Assembly (NCBI RefSeq): GCF_041296385.1
Contig: NC_091017.1
Span: forward strand, 47,056,214 to 47,120,213
Source: Aphelocoma coerulescens
Taxonomy: Eukaryota; Chordata; Aves; Passeriformes; Corvidae
Length of the DNA: 64,000 bases
Reading direction: 5' to 3'
Made by a program: the position numbers and the translations under genes. The number at the start of each line of letters is the position of its first letter. Position 1 is the first letter of the stretch. The notes beneath the pieces were generated by a model. The model was given only the letters and a program-made list of their open reading frames with translations. It did no database searches and had not been told where the DNA came from. Shown here one piece after another: positions 51,925-64,000 of this stretch.

Positions 51925-52125
51925 AAACTTTACTGTGATTGAGCACTGGAGGAAGTTGCCCAGTGACGTTGTGGAATCTCCAGTCTTGGAGATGCTCAAA
52001 ATCTGTCTGGACATGATTCTGAGCAACCTGCTGCAGCTTATCCAGCTTTGAGCAGAGTGGATTGGACTAGACAGTCTCCCTAAGTCTTTTTAAATGCCAG
52101 TTATGTTGCAATCCTGTAATTCATC
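51925..52125 (+). mobile_element. CR1 LINE fragment, 3' end
   Basis: This sense CR1 tail reads 'ACTTTACTGTGATTGAGCAC', 'TGGAGGAAGTTGCCCAGTGA', 'GTTGTGGAATCTCCAGTCTT', 'GGAGATGCTCAAAATCTGTC', 'GGATTGGACTAGACAGTCTC', ending with a decayed 'AATCCTGTAATTC' where ATTCTGTGATTC is expected. It is the last 200 bp of the element, with many point differences, hence an older copy. It carries no coding sequence. Confidence 0.93.
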
Positions 52126-54367
52126 AAGTTGGGCAACTGAAGCTTTGACAGAAAACACACCAAATTTACTTTGGCTTGTATTGTACTGATCAAGTTTTAT
52201 GGAATGTCCACTGCCCTGGAAAGCCCCGAATGACTGGTATTCCCCCAACAGCAACAGCCCCAGTGGACTGCTGTATTGTCCGGGCCAGTGAGAGGTCAGA
52301 CAAGACCTGACAAAAAGCAGAGGGACTATGTGCTGTTGACAGTAAAAAAATTCAACATTTCCTTTAAGAAACTAGTAAATACTAAAGTTTAAGACCTATC
52401 TTCTATGCAGAAATAAAAGAAACAAACTGGACCTACTAAACACTCAAGAAGTCCCGAACTTCCAAAAGATGAGCACCACTGCCCCATTATTTAGTGTTAA
52501 GTATTTCAAGACAACTGTTTTGAGATGTGGCAGAAGACAGGCATTTTAACCAAACTGATAATAAACCAAGATAAATCCTAAATTTACTACACCTGTTGCA
52601 AACTTTTGTGATTTACGGGTGTTTATCTTAGTTGACAAAGCAAGCATATATTGCACAGAAGTAATCTAGGAAATATAAGACTGCCTTTAATGTTCCACAG
52701 GCAGATTTCCCTTTTGTATAGCCACCCAATACAGCATTATGTAGCTAAAACTGTTCTGCAAAGCCAACAATTTTTACAGTTCTTTTTTTTATTTACATTA
52801 GAAACAAAACCAAAGATAGGCCTCTCTCACAGAATGAAATTGTTTCAAGATCAACTATAAATCAGATTTAGGGGAAGTTTCAGAAGATGATTCTGTCCTC
52901 TTTCGACTAAATCAGAAACCCTAGAATTAACCTGTTGTCATTAACTTTGTTTTGTGTCACAAGTCAAGTTTTCAAATACTTTATGATTAATCTGCCCAAG
53001 CATGTTAAAAGTCTTTGGTTTTGTTTTTGTTTGTGGTTTTTCTTTTTTTTAAAATAATGTTCCTAGCATTGCAAATAGGATGTGCCCAAGGACAAAAAAA
53101 ACCAAAACAAAAAACCCTCAAGGGTCACCTGATGTTGAACCACTGCCTTTAACTTTTTTTTTTAAATTCTGAGCCTGAACTACTAAGATAATTATTTAAA
53201 AATTTGTGACCACATATCTTAGATGAAGCTTGATATTCAAACAAGCATTTTTGACCCTTGCAGTTTAAAAAATGTAAATGAACTAATTTCACATGAGATA
53301 GCAGGGTACTTTGAGATGCAATACAAGTGCCCCAGCCCACTTCATTGTTCAAGAGGAAGGCATTCCAAGTAGTTTAGAATAGCAAAGTGGTATTTGTATT
53401 ACATGCTTGGAGAGCAATTTCTAGCTAGATCTTTTCTGCAGTCTTCACTTGGATTAATAGAAAGTAGTTTATGAATTGTGACAATGCACAGAACACAAAT
53501 TAGACAACAATACCAGAGAGCTGTTGATAAATGTCACCAGGGAAGACAGCTAAAGCTGTACTGACCGAGTTTTAGGTGCAGATAGGGGAAGAAGTGTTCA
53601 ATGCATTTGAGTAACCTCAGTCAAGATCACCTTTAGGCTAATGGATACCCAGTATAATTACAAAAACCATAGGAATTTACTCGGTAGAGGATTCTTCATT
53701 ACAGGAATATATTCCAGTTCAGAAATAAACAATTAATTAGGTCTTGTAACTTCTGAGCACAATCTTAATAAGTGTTTAAAATGTGAAAATATTCTTTTAT
53801 TCATACTCATATGGTATGCTCAAATGCTACTGGAAACTGATAAAATGTCAATTACTACTCACCAGGAATCCACATTATTAGTAGAGTCCCCATGATAAGT
53901 GATCCCTGAGTGCAGGATTAGGGCACTTGGAGCACTTTCATCATTTACATTCTTCCTGTACTATCATAATAGAATAAACTACTCAACAGAAGATTAGGTC
54001 TGAATACCTTAACCCAATTTAGGAAGAAAAAGCAGAAGGTAAAACAAGAGAATGTCTGAATTCTATAAACCAGATATGGGAGGTTTTTGGTTTTTTCTTA
54101 AGGAAGCTTGAATAGTTTGTTTTCACTATGCTGAGCTTCCTCAGAGCTTTAGAATTTGACTGAAAGGTAAAAAGATTTTGATTTTGAACTGTGGATTGTT
54201 TTTTTCTTGCTTTTTCCCCTCCTGATCTCCTATATTCAAGCAAAGGTTAGGAAACTTCAAAAAGGTCCTAATGTTCTAGAATCAGTTTGCTGTTCACACA
54301 TCTTATAGAAGGTGCAGGCCAAATAAGGCAGCTTAAAACAGGTAGTCTGGCACCAGAGATATCACAG
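52126..54367. other. Non-coding stretch, no gene recognised
   Basis: Nothing identifiable as a gene was seen. A GC-richer patch at about 52,200-52,330 follows the CR1 copy and matches no repeat family I can name. Around 53,015-53,120 there are T-rich then A-rich low-complexity runs. Confidence 0.6.
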
Positions 54368-54465
54368 AGAATCACTGAATCAAGGTTGGAAGAAACCTTT
54401 AAAATCATCTAGTCCAACTGTCAACCCATTACCAATATAATCACAACCATACCCCTGAGAAAAAT
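54368..54465 (-). mobile_element. CR1 LINE fragment, extreme 3' end
   Basis: The given strand shows the antisense CR1 terminus: 'AATCACTGAATCAAGGTTGG', 'AAGAAACCTTTAAAATCATC', 'TAGTCCAACTGTCAACCCAT', then a decayed 'CACAACCATACCCCTGAG'. The 'CCAACTGTCAACCCA' block differs from the copies at 103 and 60,568, which suggests another CR1 subfamily. Only about 100 bp remain. Confidence 0.88.
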
Positions 54466-57407
54466 CCTGATGTTCTCTGTTGCTACCATTTGCCCATGGT
54501 CCTCAGTCAGTAGAGGAAATATGTTTAGGTTGCATAATGCAAACCAGCATGATTCAAGCTATGCAGAAAGTGCCTTGGTACTAGCATGGTCTGAACCTAA
54601 GTTCATCAGATTCAGTCTCAGTAGGTTTTGCGTGGTTAGGCTACAGATTAACCAGCTTATCTCACTGATCCTACAAGACATCCTACAAGACATCCTCCAG
54701 CTCATACTACATCTGCCATTCCTTAAGAGCACAATTTGGGATTCATCGCAAGTTTGTGAAAAATACTATATTGATCTGAAATACAAGACATAGGATAACT
54801 AGATGGTTTCACTCAACAGCTTAATAACATAAAATTGCACATAAATTCAGTTCCCATAGTAAGAACACTATAGAGTTTCAGCCAACCTGGAAACAGGTAT
54901 TCTCTAGGGAGTGCCTACGAGAAGCAGCACAAAGTTCATTCCAGCCTCTGATCTATGTATCAGAGGGAGCGAGCAGATTCACTCAATACTAAGTAACTGT
55001 CAGTTCTCCACAGAGAATTAACAAACCTTAAAGCAGTTAAAAGGCTTCAGTACATATCTGGTATCTTTTACTATACAGTTCCTTTCAATTAAAACAAAAT
55101 AGGGAAAAAAGGAAATATAACCTTGGAATTAATTATACTACCAATAACTTTAGCTGCTGTTTTACAAGTGACTTGTTTCTTAGGATTTTGTCAGATTTTC
55201 TAGGTCTCATTTTAAGATTCACCCCAAAGCAAAGAAATGAAAAAAAACCTCCTTTCTACAAAAGTGCTATTAGACTACAGGTATTTACTACAGAAGCTTT
55301 GGGGCTTTTGGGTTCATTACTGAAAACATTAAATTGACATAACTGATAATGAACTGAGGACAGGAATTTTTTTTTTTAAATAAGCTCAAGTCACTAACAC
55401 AAATTTCAATTAGCTACACTAATCAGCATGAACAGTAGCAATAAAAGATCCTCTGAGTTTTCTGAACTGTGGAAATAAAGCTGCTACTTCAGACAAATAG
55501 CCATAAAGCACCACCTCAGAGGAAGTACTGAGTTTGAGCAAGCACCTGCCTACTCCCAGGCAGTGGATTGTAGTGTATGTGCAGTCAGTGTTCTCACATG
55601 AGTGTGCAAGTGTGTGCAAGAGCCTGTATGCAATCTGTGCAGGAATATGAGCAAACACAACACAAGTAGCTGCCTCACTGGGGAGCCGTTTCAACCACAC
55701 TCAAAGAGAAACAACATTTGATAATTACATTTTTAAAGCCTGTTACATCCTTGCTAAAGCATTTAGGCTTCATGAACTAGAAGCAGAGCTTTCCTAGGAG
55801 GAACACACATAGTACTATTGAATTCTTCAGTCTATAACTATATTTGTTCAGATGACAAGTACAGAAAAATCCCATTTCTGGTAAATCCTGAAGAACTAAT
55901 TTTGTCTCATTAGGAGCAGGATTATAGATGGCGTGTGGTATACTTCTATTTTCTTTTAAAGTTTTAGAAAATTATCACAATTAAACCAGATTTAGCTTTT
56001 ATACTTTTAGAGTTGTCACAGCCAAGCAATATACTCAGGCCTCATACATTAGGAGATGCCAGCCCAAGAGAAAAAAGTGATGACAGAAAAAACCTGGAAG
56101 GCATGAGAATACTTACGTCACTCCATTTTTCACACATCAGTATTTCCTTCCTAGCTGCTACAGAAACCTCATAATCCACACAGGAATTACTACTTGTATG
56201 TAAGCTGTTACACTTCATCTTTTGGGAACTGAGAAATGCTATTCTTTTAAGGACAGACTAGGCAAGAAAAACAGTTGGGAGTTAAAGTATTTATGCGTAA
56301 TTGCTCAGTGGCAAAAATGAGAAATCTAGATTATATTTCCAGGAGAAAGTATTTCCTAAGTATAGCAGCAGGGCCACGTTAGAGACAGCTACCCCCAACT
56401 ACATTTATTAACATATAAATACCTTTAAAATTGTACTTTGTAAAATTAGGAACGACTTAAAGAGTGCAGTTGTGCTAAGCACGTTCACTGTACAGAAGAT
56501 AAATTCAAATTATTTATTTCTATCCTCACAAGTGCTCTAAAATAATATAAGCTTGAACGTAACACTATTGCCAGCTTTTCTATACCATGAATCCTTAAAG
56601 ATTATTTAATTTTTGGTTTAATCAGGTTACCAAGTACTAAGAACATGCTTGTTATTGTACAAAGGATTTGTGCCTTCCACAAGAGGCACACAATGTTATT
56701 TAGAAGTGCTAACATATCAAACACATTGTCAAAAATACATATTAGTATTATATTTTAAAATTTGTTGCATAAATTCCGTACTGCCTCTAGAAACTAGAGA
56801 CAACACAGAGAGCATCTGCTTGGCACTACTATGCACTCAAATAGCTAGAAGAAGCTAGACAAGATGATTTGAAAACATGAGCTCAAAGGACCAGAAAACT
56901 GAAGAGTGGTTTAATTTAGTTGTTCGATACCAACAGTTTTGCTATTGAATATTCCTTCAGTAAGCCCACATCTTGTTTGAGCTGAAAAAAATTTAGCTTG
57001 GAGCATACTCTCCAATTACAACTCAAAAAGTACATTACATTCCCTAATGTTTTAAGAATTGTCTTTGATATTGCAAAATTCCAACATAATATGAAAAGTC
57101 AGTGTAGAAATTTTCCTGCAATGCCTAGGAGAGTTGTAAGTACAGTGGTGTTTTGTGGTTACAAGTGTCAAATAATACCAGGTAATTCATCCCCAGATGA
57201 GGACACTGGAATATTTGCTTTGTTCTCACATCAGCTGTACTAATTTTGTTTCTACCACTACTAAGATTTTGGGCAAAAGCAACTACAGGAGCAACTCTAT
57301 GAAAGAACTGCACTTCTTGAATGCATTACATTCTCTTTTAGTTCCCTTCCACTCCTTCTTCAGCCCCAAAGATCTCTATAACTTATTCATGTTATCACAA
57401 CAACAAT
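54466..57407. other. Non-coding stretch, no gene recognised
   Basis: A 107-codon open frame at 54,470-54,793 contains a repeated ILQD translated from the tandem repeat at 54,670; it resembles no known protein. A 93-codon frame on the minus strand (55,419-55,700) is likewise unrecognised. Nothing else is identifiable. Confidence 0.6.
54670..54693. repeat. 12-bp perfect tandem duplication
   Basis: CCTACAAGACAT is present twice back to back, followed by CC. Because the period is a multiple of three it keeps any frame open, which helps explain the local open frame. Confidence 0.9.
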
Positions 57408-57605
57408 GAGGTTGGAAGGGACTTTGGGAGCTCACCCAGAGCAGCAGCCTGCTCAAGTGGGATCAGCTAGAACAGGTTTTTCTGATCTATGCCAGTTGGG
57501 TCTAACAGCTACAAGGATGGAGATTTTCAGCTTCTATGGGCAGTCTTTTCCAGTGTTTAATCACTCTCATTACAGAAGTTTTCTTGTGTTCAGACTGAAT
57601 TTCAC
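57408..57605 (-). mobile_element. CR1 LINE fragment, 3' end
   Basis: Antisense CR1 blocks are 'ATGAGGTTGGAAGGGACTTT', 'GGGAGCTCACCCAGAGCAGC', 'AGCCTGCTCAAGTGGGATCA', 'CAAGGATGGAGATTTTCAGC', 'GGGCAGTCTTTTCCAGTGTT', 'TCTTGTGTTCAGACTGAATT'. Similarity fades after about 57,605. The terminal octamer-type tail normally present before GGTTGG is missing. A 136-codon plus-strand frame across it is read on the antisense strand of the element and is not a gene. Confidence 0.9.
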
Positions 57606-60567
57606 ACATATCACCTTGGGGCTAGAGACAGTTGGCTCACTGATATACACAGATATTCGAGTCCCAAAGTGCAGCACAGTAGTGCTGCCTTCAGATGCCA
57701 GCCTGTATAGAACAGCTCAGTGGTTAAACACAGGCTCTTGGACAGTTCTGCTTAGTGTGTGCATTCTCTCAAGTATTCAAGGCTACAATATATACACAGC
57801 CCTTCAAGCAGATTGAAACCTGGGACTGGCCCTTCCAGGTAGGCCCTTCCTTGCTCTTGTTCCTTCATTTGTCCGTGGAAATGTGAAAGGCCATCTTCCT
57901 GAACACAGAAAGGAGAACTTGTCTTGCAGAAGTCAAAATATAACAATGAAAGTATTGTGTAAGACAAAACAGTGAACTAAAACTGATGGCAAGGGGAGAC
58001 TGAGTCAAGTTATTTAATTTCCTAATATTTTATCATTCTGCTATACAAGAAGGAGACGTTTTATTATTTAACTGAAATTAGTTAAATGAACACTACCAGA
58101 AAAACCTAAGTCACAAACATGGAATTTTTCTCTGCTCAGAAGTGCAGGGAATCAAGTATGGTCCTGCCCTCAGTGTATTCTCTGGGGTAGCTCTTCCTCA
58201 CTGAAGAAAGCGACATGATTCTTTGGCTGATAGGTATTTATTTTAGCACATGCTGTAGAACTGACTTCAGTATGTGCTTAGAAAGAATTAAGTCGTACTG
58301 TCTGCTTGGCTTTCAAGGTCTGTCTTGTTTTGCTCACCCTCCTGATGCACCTCACTTGTGTTAAAAGCTAAGGAAAGGCTGCGTTTCCTCAGGCCTAAAT
58401 AGAACAAGGACACAGCAAATGCTTCTATTATTGGCTCTGTTGAGTGTAAATCTGACCTAGAAAGGCTATTCTCCTTGTGTAGATAATCATATTGATCTGT
58501 ATAGAGAAGACAGAACTTGCCTTAATAGAAATCCAGTTTATCCTAGAAATTAAGAATTGCTATTTCTGTGACCAAGGGTTTTGGCAAGTGATTCTTTGTA
58601 GCAGTGTAGAAAAAACAGTGCTTCATTAGAGAAATCATGGCTTCAAGAAAAAGCCTGATTTACATCCTTCTTCAGGATATAGTCTTACATATTCAGTATT
58701 CTTGAACAGACACTGAACTAGAAAAGTTGTAAGAAAATTTGAAAAATGGCTGTAACATTGGTGGGATTTCTGAAATGACAGTATTGATAAAACAAAGAAA
58801 ATGTTTGTGCACATAATTTACTGGATTCCATAATAGTGTGAAGAACGAAAAACAACCTCAAAATCAGGTTTGAAAGATTGAATCAAGTATGTCTAATTGA
58901 CTGTTGAAATAGGCAAAATTTAGCTGACCTTGTCCATTACAAGCTGTCAAGAGTGTTCTAAGGTCATGGATTTTAGCATCACAGGGCTACAATTCTAAAT
59001 TGCTACATGCTGGGAGAAACAGTATGGAGACGTCAAAGTATTTACAAAAGTCTCATGAAAAAACTATAACTACATACATTTTTTATTTTAATATTTAAAA
59101 TATAAAGCACAAAAAATACATTTTTTTCTCTTCTGATCTGCCCATGTGGAAGATATGTTAGGGCTTCCTGAATCTTTATATAAACTTTCTCAATTATATA
59201 GCACATTATATCCAGTAGGTGGTACATGTAGAAAAGTCTAGAAAAACAGTCAAATACATGCATGTTTGTGCCTGTTTTTGTCTTGTATAAGAAGGTATGA
59301 GTTTGTTTCTTTAAGTTATCAATTGTAAAAAAAAGTAATTGGAAGCATAATTTTGCAAATTATAGCCACCTTCAAGTTTCATTATGTTTGACACTAAGGT
59401 TACATTTCTAATAACTGCAAAGGAAGGATTAAGACATCCTACAGTTTTGCTGACTGTTTCACTTACAATTCTATGTCAGAAGAAAAGAAGCAGAGGCACC
59501 TGCTGCCAAAATATTTTAAAAGGGGAATTTAACCTTCAATTCACTGAATTTTTGCATTATCTCCTTATACATGTGATGTAAAACAGGAATAGTTGCTATG
59601 ATAAGAGCTTGTATATATTTAAATAGTCATAATTTGGTCTTGAGTTTAAGTTTCCTCTTGCCAGCAGCTTCTCCATAAGCAAGTTGACCACAGCTACTAA
59701 TAAAGACATTTAAACATGAATTCACACTGTCCTCATAATAGACAATTTGAAATTTGCATTTTTGCTGAGGTGACTATCAGGTATTTTCATATTATTTTGG
59801 TGTGTATATAGGTTCAGAGCCCATATATATATACAAATTCCCCGAGCCTAGATATTATAGACAGGCTCTGAGTAAGACAGAGCTTTGTCTTATTTCCCAG
59901 TTTAGCAGTGGACTTAAAAACCCTCTTGGAGGGAAATCTTTGTTTTAAAGCATATTAGTTACCTCTTCACACTTCAGTTCTTTCAGAAAATGTAGGAACA
60001 GCATTCCATGGTCTTTGCAACACATAGAAGTAAACCCATCTGCCGTTATTAGAACTTAAAAGGAGATGAAGATTTTAACCACAACATTATCCAGGGAGTT
60101 CATGTTCTGGTCATTATTCATCAATTATTCATCAAAAGCCCTGATCTACCTTCTAGCCAACCTGCCAAGTGAGTATTATTTTAATGGTTTTTACAATTTC
60201 TCCTCTTTATCTGGGGTTGTGATTCGACTACATCAAAACATCATTGAATTCACCTTCATTTTATGAGAGAAGTGCTCTCCTCTTGAGTACTACCAGGGTG
60301 AGATACAAATTAATTGAATTCTTACATTCAATATACAGAAGGTTTTTTATTTCTCCCTGCATAACTAAAAGCACAGGGCTGTGATGTCTGTAAATACATG
60401 CAATCGGGATATATTTAATATTTATATTTTAGGCAAGTTACTGTTAATTTTACAGAAACCATAGCAAACAGCACACGAATACCTTGTAAATTACAATGTA
60501 GCCAAAAAAACCCATCTTATGTAATTATAGGCAATATGACCATCAAAAGGGCAAATAAAATTATATA
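57606..60567. other. Non-coding stretch, no gene recognised
   Basis: No gene or repeat family is identified. The 57,606-57,840 segment directly following the CR1 similarity is moderately GC-rich and unassigned. A short TATATATA-type run occurs near 59,823-59,833. Confidence 0.6.
60113..60134. repeat. 11-bp perfect tandem duplication
   Basis: ATTATTCATCA is present twice in direct succession. It is a simple local duplication. Confidence 0.85.
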
Positions 60568-61497
60568 TAGAATCACAGAACCATTTAGGTTGGAATAGAT
60601 CTCCAAGATCATCAAGTCCAACCTTCGAACAATCACCACCTTGTCAACTAGGCCATAGCACTAAGTGCCACATCCAGCTGTTTCTTGAACACTTCCAGGG
60701 AAGGTGACTCCAGCATCTTCCTGGATGGTCCATTCCAAAGCTTTACAACCCTTTCTGTGAAGATGTTCTTCCTCATGTCTAATCTGAAGCTCCCAAGGTG
60801 CAGCTGGAGGCCATGTCCTCTTGTCACTTGTTGTCTGGGAGAAGAGGCTGACCTCCACCAGGCTACAACCTCCTTTCAGGTACATGTAGTGAGCAATAAG
60901 GTCTCCTTCTTTTCTCCAGGCTAAACACCCCCATGTCCCTCACTCCCTGCTCATATGACTCGCTCTCTACACTCTTCAACCAGTTTCCTTCCCCTTGCCT
61001 GGACTCACTCCAGCACCTCAATATCTTTCTTGTAGTGAGGGGCCCAGAACTGGACGCAGGACTTGAGGTGTGGCCTCACCAGTGCCAAGAGGGAAAATCA
61101 CAGCCTGGTCCTTCTGGCCACAGTATTTTTGACACAAGCCAGGATGCCATTGGCCTTCTTGGCTACCTGGGCATACTGCTGGCTCATGTTCAGCTGGCTG
61201 TCAACCAGCACCTTCAGGTCCTGGCTCTGATGCACCACTTCCCAGCCACTCTGCCCCTAGACTGTACTGCTGCAGCGGGTTGTTGTGACCCAAATGCAGC
61301 ACCCGGCACTTGGCCTTACTCAACTTCATACCACTGGCCTCAGCCCATTGATCCAACCTGTCCAGATTCTTCTGTAGAGCCTTCACACCTTCCAGCAGAT
61401 CAACATTCCCGCACAGCTTGATGTTGTCTGCAAACTGACTGAGGGTGCACCTGATCCCATTGTTCAGATCATCAATGTAGTTGCATTTTGGAGGCAT
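60568..61497 (-). mobile_element. CR1 LINE, longest copy (about 930 bp), with 3' UTR and ORF2 end
   Basis: The given strand starts with the antisense terminus 'AGAATCACAGAACCATTTAG' and 'GTTGGAATAGATCTCCAAGA'. It runs through 'AACACTTCCAGGGAAGGTGA', 'TCTCCAGGCTAAACACCCCC', 'GGGGCCCAGAACTGGACGCA', 'GGCTCATGTTCAGCTGGCTG' and 'CACCCGGCACTTGGCCTTAC' into the C-terminal reverse-transcriptase coding part. Truncation is just upstream of the catalytic FADD-type motif. The 3' UTR sequence ('TCGAACAATCACCACCTTGT', 'GCACTAAGTGCCACATCCAG') differs from the other copies here, marking a different CR1 subfamily. It is the best-preserved copy in the window, but it is inactive. Confidence 0.96.
61201..61497 (-). 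pseudogene. CR1 ORF2 reverse-transcriptase remnant
   Basis: This is a 98-codon open stretch of the C-terminal end of the CR1 ORF2 polymerase. Recognisable motifs are [17 protein letters not shown] (residues 8-24), LDRLDQWA (45-52) and [12 protein letters not shown] (63-74), which follow the order of the CR1 family after reverse-transcriptase motif C. The catalytic motif expected as FADD reads FADN at residues 22-25, so the last aspartate is lost. The amino-terminal endonuclease and most of the polymerase are missing through 5' truncation. The ATG used to delimit the frame is not a real start. It is a dead fragment with no host role evident. Confidence 0.93.
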
Positions 61498-64000
61498 TAG
61501 AGTTAAAACTCCAAGATACAGAACAAGATAAGTACACAGGACTGTAAAGAAGTGGGATATCCTGCCAAATATCTAAGAAAAATGTCTGAAAAAAATCCAT
61601 AAACAAGACAAAGAGCAGGCGATATCCTCCATTTTATAGGATGGCAAGAAGTATAAAACTAAGAATGAAGAGGAGAAAAAGAAATACACTCTATTTCTGA
61701 ATTCTATCAGAATTAAAGCCTGATTGACCTCCTTGATTAAGAGCATCAAGGACAACTACCACCAGCTCTAAGAACCTAGCTCATCAATTCTCAGATATTG
61801 TATATGTGCAGCTAGCGTAAGACGTGCTTAAAGGCCAGTTTGATGCATACAGTAGTTACATTATCATTACAGGCAAAAACATACTCTTTTGTTAATGCTT
61901 GAATTCAGTAAAGTTTTGCTCTAAAGTTTGAAGCTGGTCTCACTAAACAGTTTCTAAACTCTCTTACAATAAAAATCTCTAGTTCATACAACTATATAAA
62001 CCTTTCTGTTCTAACACTAAAATTCATACTACCCTAAATAAAAACAGGCTCTCTCCAGTGTCCAACTGGATCCACAGAAAGGATTGTCTGAACAGAGTGA
62101 TGTCAGTACTTCCTGCTTTCCTGTCAGCATCATAAGTGCAGGGGTCTGAGCTGGTCAAATACTACACATATGTAGATTTCTCTCTCAAGGCCAGAGTCTG
62201 TCTTTGTCTTTCCATCACAAAACTTTGGTCTACATTAAAGTAGGCTATTGAGAATTAGTCTACTATACCCTATTGGCTTAATTAAATCTGTCAAATAAAA
62301 GTTCAGTGCTATGTTAAAAAAACTCTGCCCTTCTTAATACTCATGGAAAAGCTACAAAAGTTGGTATTTTATAATTGTAAGTAGGATAAAGGGATCAGTG
62401 TTCTCCATATTTGTATCTTTGTGGGTTTAGATTATTTTATTTTTAAAGGTCTTTTTAACATTTAATGAATGTGAGCCTTCTTCTGTGACTTTTGGTTACC
62501 TTTGCAGTATATTTGCTATAACTGGCAAAGCACATCCAAATCAATTTTGCAACAGTGCTCTGGTTCCCATTGTTTTCCAGGATTATTTTAAGAGCTGAGC
62601 CACTAACAAGAATCAGACTTATCAAGAAACAGTAATTCTCTGTACAGAATGTGACCTCTTGAGTACTATCATCCCCACATCTGAGACAAATAGTTTTGTT
62701 ACTAACCTTTACGCTCTATCTTTTCTAGGATCTGTCCATTCTAGCTAAGAACTATGTGAAATAGTTTGTGACTGCCCTTGGAAAATCACCTCCAGTATGA
62801 TTAGATAAGAATATCTCAGCCCTTGTGTTCACACACTTAAAATAGCTGCAGATCAAAGTTCGCCTCCTTAGTTTTTCAGAAACTAGACGGTATTTTTGAT
62901 GTTATGAATTATTCTACTATTCTGCTATGTGAACCTTCATATTTTTGTTCAACTATAGGCATACATATGATGCAAGGCATAGGCATGCCATAATCAGAGA
63001 CTATTACAACTGTATATGCACTGTAAATGTTACTGGCTTTTCTTGCAGAGTAACTCAGGTTTTCGGAAGCTGTAGATAAAATTTTACACGAAAGGAAGGT
63101 TAAAAAGTCTTCACCCCTACAGAAGTCGTCAGCAACTGAAGCTTCCATGCTGACCACCGATACTAGCTTTACAAAACTGTTGATGTGAACTGTACAATTT
63201 ATAAAACTCAAATCAACACTAGGAAAAAGGACAGTGAGCAAATATTTTACTCAAATACCAGTACTGCAGCTTTCATACGGCTTTCCCAGAGATTTTAGGA
63301 CAAATACGAAAAAAACCCATGATAGCCAAAGAACTGGTAGATAAAAGTTTAGCCTTCTGAAGTTAATTAAAAAAGCCAAAGGGAATATTATATTAGTGTA
63401 GTAACCACAGATGAAAAGAAAGCTCTCCCATTTATTTAAATAAATTTATTTAAATAAATGGTAGGAGAGAGTACATAGACCATTCAGGCTGGAATAAAAG
63501 AGCTACACAGTGCCAGAAGCAGAGATGTTTGGCTTATGATAAAGAACAAAGTGTAACTTTGCAAAGTTTAGTAAACACACAGAATTAGTCCTTCAGAAAG
63601 AAAATTGGGACTAACTATGAAGTTAAAGCTTCTAATGCAACTAGCTAATTGAAATTCAGGGTAGTAAAGCACGTGGCATGACAAAAAGGACAAGAGTCAT
63701 GCTTAATATAACAATTTATGAAGAATTTATGTAAGAATAATTTAATCTACATTCGACATTCCAGTACATTTTCCAGTTATTGATGCACATAATCTCCTCT
63801 CCTTGTTATATTAACCAATTATACTTCATCATACATATTAACCCAACCAGTACCGTCCCATCCCTCAAAGCTTTAAGCACAAATCTCAGTGAAAGGGGAG
63901 ATATTTTGGATCAAGACAGCAACAACATCCAAAATTTCTCTCCATAAAATGTCCTTTTAAAGGAATTTTTCCCACTTCAGAATAATGTCAGTGTTTATTA
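61498..64000. other. Non-coding stretch, no gene recognised
   Basis: No recognisable gene or interspersed repeat was found. A 110-codon minus-strand frame at 62,909-63,241 has no identifiable homology. The only striking structure is the AT palindrome at 63,429-63,460. Confidence 0.6.
63429..63460. repeat. Perfect 32-bp AT palindrome
   Basis: CATTTATTTAAATAAA (63429-63444) is followed immediately by its exact reverse complement (63445-63460), with no spacer. Outside it, CTCTCC on the left can pair with GGAGAG on the right after a two-base offset, lengthening the potential cruciform. Each half also contains the smaller palindrome TTTAAA, so TTTATTTAAATAAA appears twice. No transposon terminus is recognised. 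Confidence 0.93.

Noticed and set aside
57406..57816. 136-codon plus-strand open frame.
   Set aside because: Its first half is the antisense strand of a CR1 fragment and the rest has no recognisable similarity.
60685..61421. Plus-strand open frames of 79 and 162 codons.
   Set aside because: They are antisense readings of the minus-strand CR1 element.

Overview
The window reads as non-coding sequence from a bird genome, or less likely another CR1-rich sauropsid. It is AT-rich, poor in CpG outside one island, and no ORF outside one retrotransposon relic resembles a known protein. All recognisable interspersed repeats are 3' ends of CR1 LINE retrotransposons with typical avian sequence. I identified no complete gene, tRNA, rRNA, CRISPR array or bacterial-type operon. 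The many short open frames are about what chance predicts at this base composition.

Layout. Positions 1-29,100 are AT-rich intronic or intergenic DNA with CR1 fragments at 103-392 (minus) and 7,881-7,952 (plus). Positions 29,100-29,965 are a strong CpG island, the only obvious promoter. It has two GC-rich shoulders around a less GC-rich core, a near-consensus RFX X-box, an inverted CCAAT box and two YY1-like motifs. Positions 29,966-64,000 are again AT-rich, with CR1 fragments at 37,310-37,843 (plus), 51,925-52,125 (plus), 54,368-54,465 (minus), 57,408-57,605 (minus) and 60,568-61,497 (minus). The last is the longest and keeps a broken piece of the CR1 reverse transcriptase.

Interpretation. 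Hand-tallied sample lines left of the island carry far more C than G on the given strand, while the right side is roughly balanced. Together with the CCAAT orientation, this suggests that the island starts a minus-strand transcript running leftwards through 29,000 to 1 as a long first intron, possibly with divergent transcription to the right. This is inference: I could not identify the gene. About 29 kb around the island (7,953-37,309) has no recognisable CR1 copy, the longest such gap here.

Small-scale structure includes a perfect 32-bp AT palindrome (63,429-63,460), several hairpin-forming inverted repeats, short tandem duplications, a TTTG microsatellite and a paired octamer/homeodomain-type cluster at 32,605-32,655. 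I found no strong case for a novel biological system. The best leads are the island and the strand asymmetry around it.
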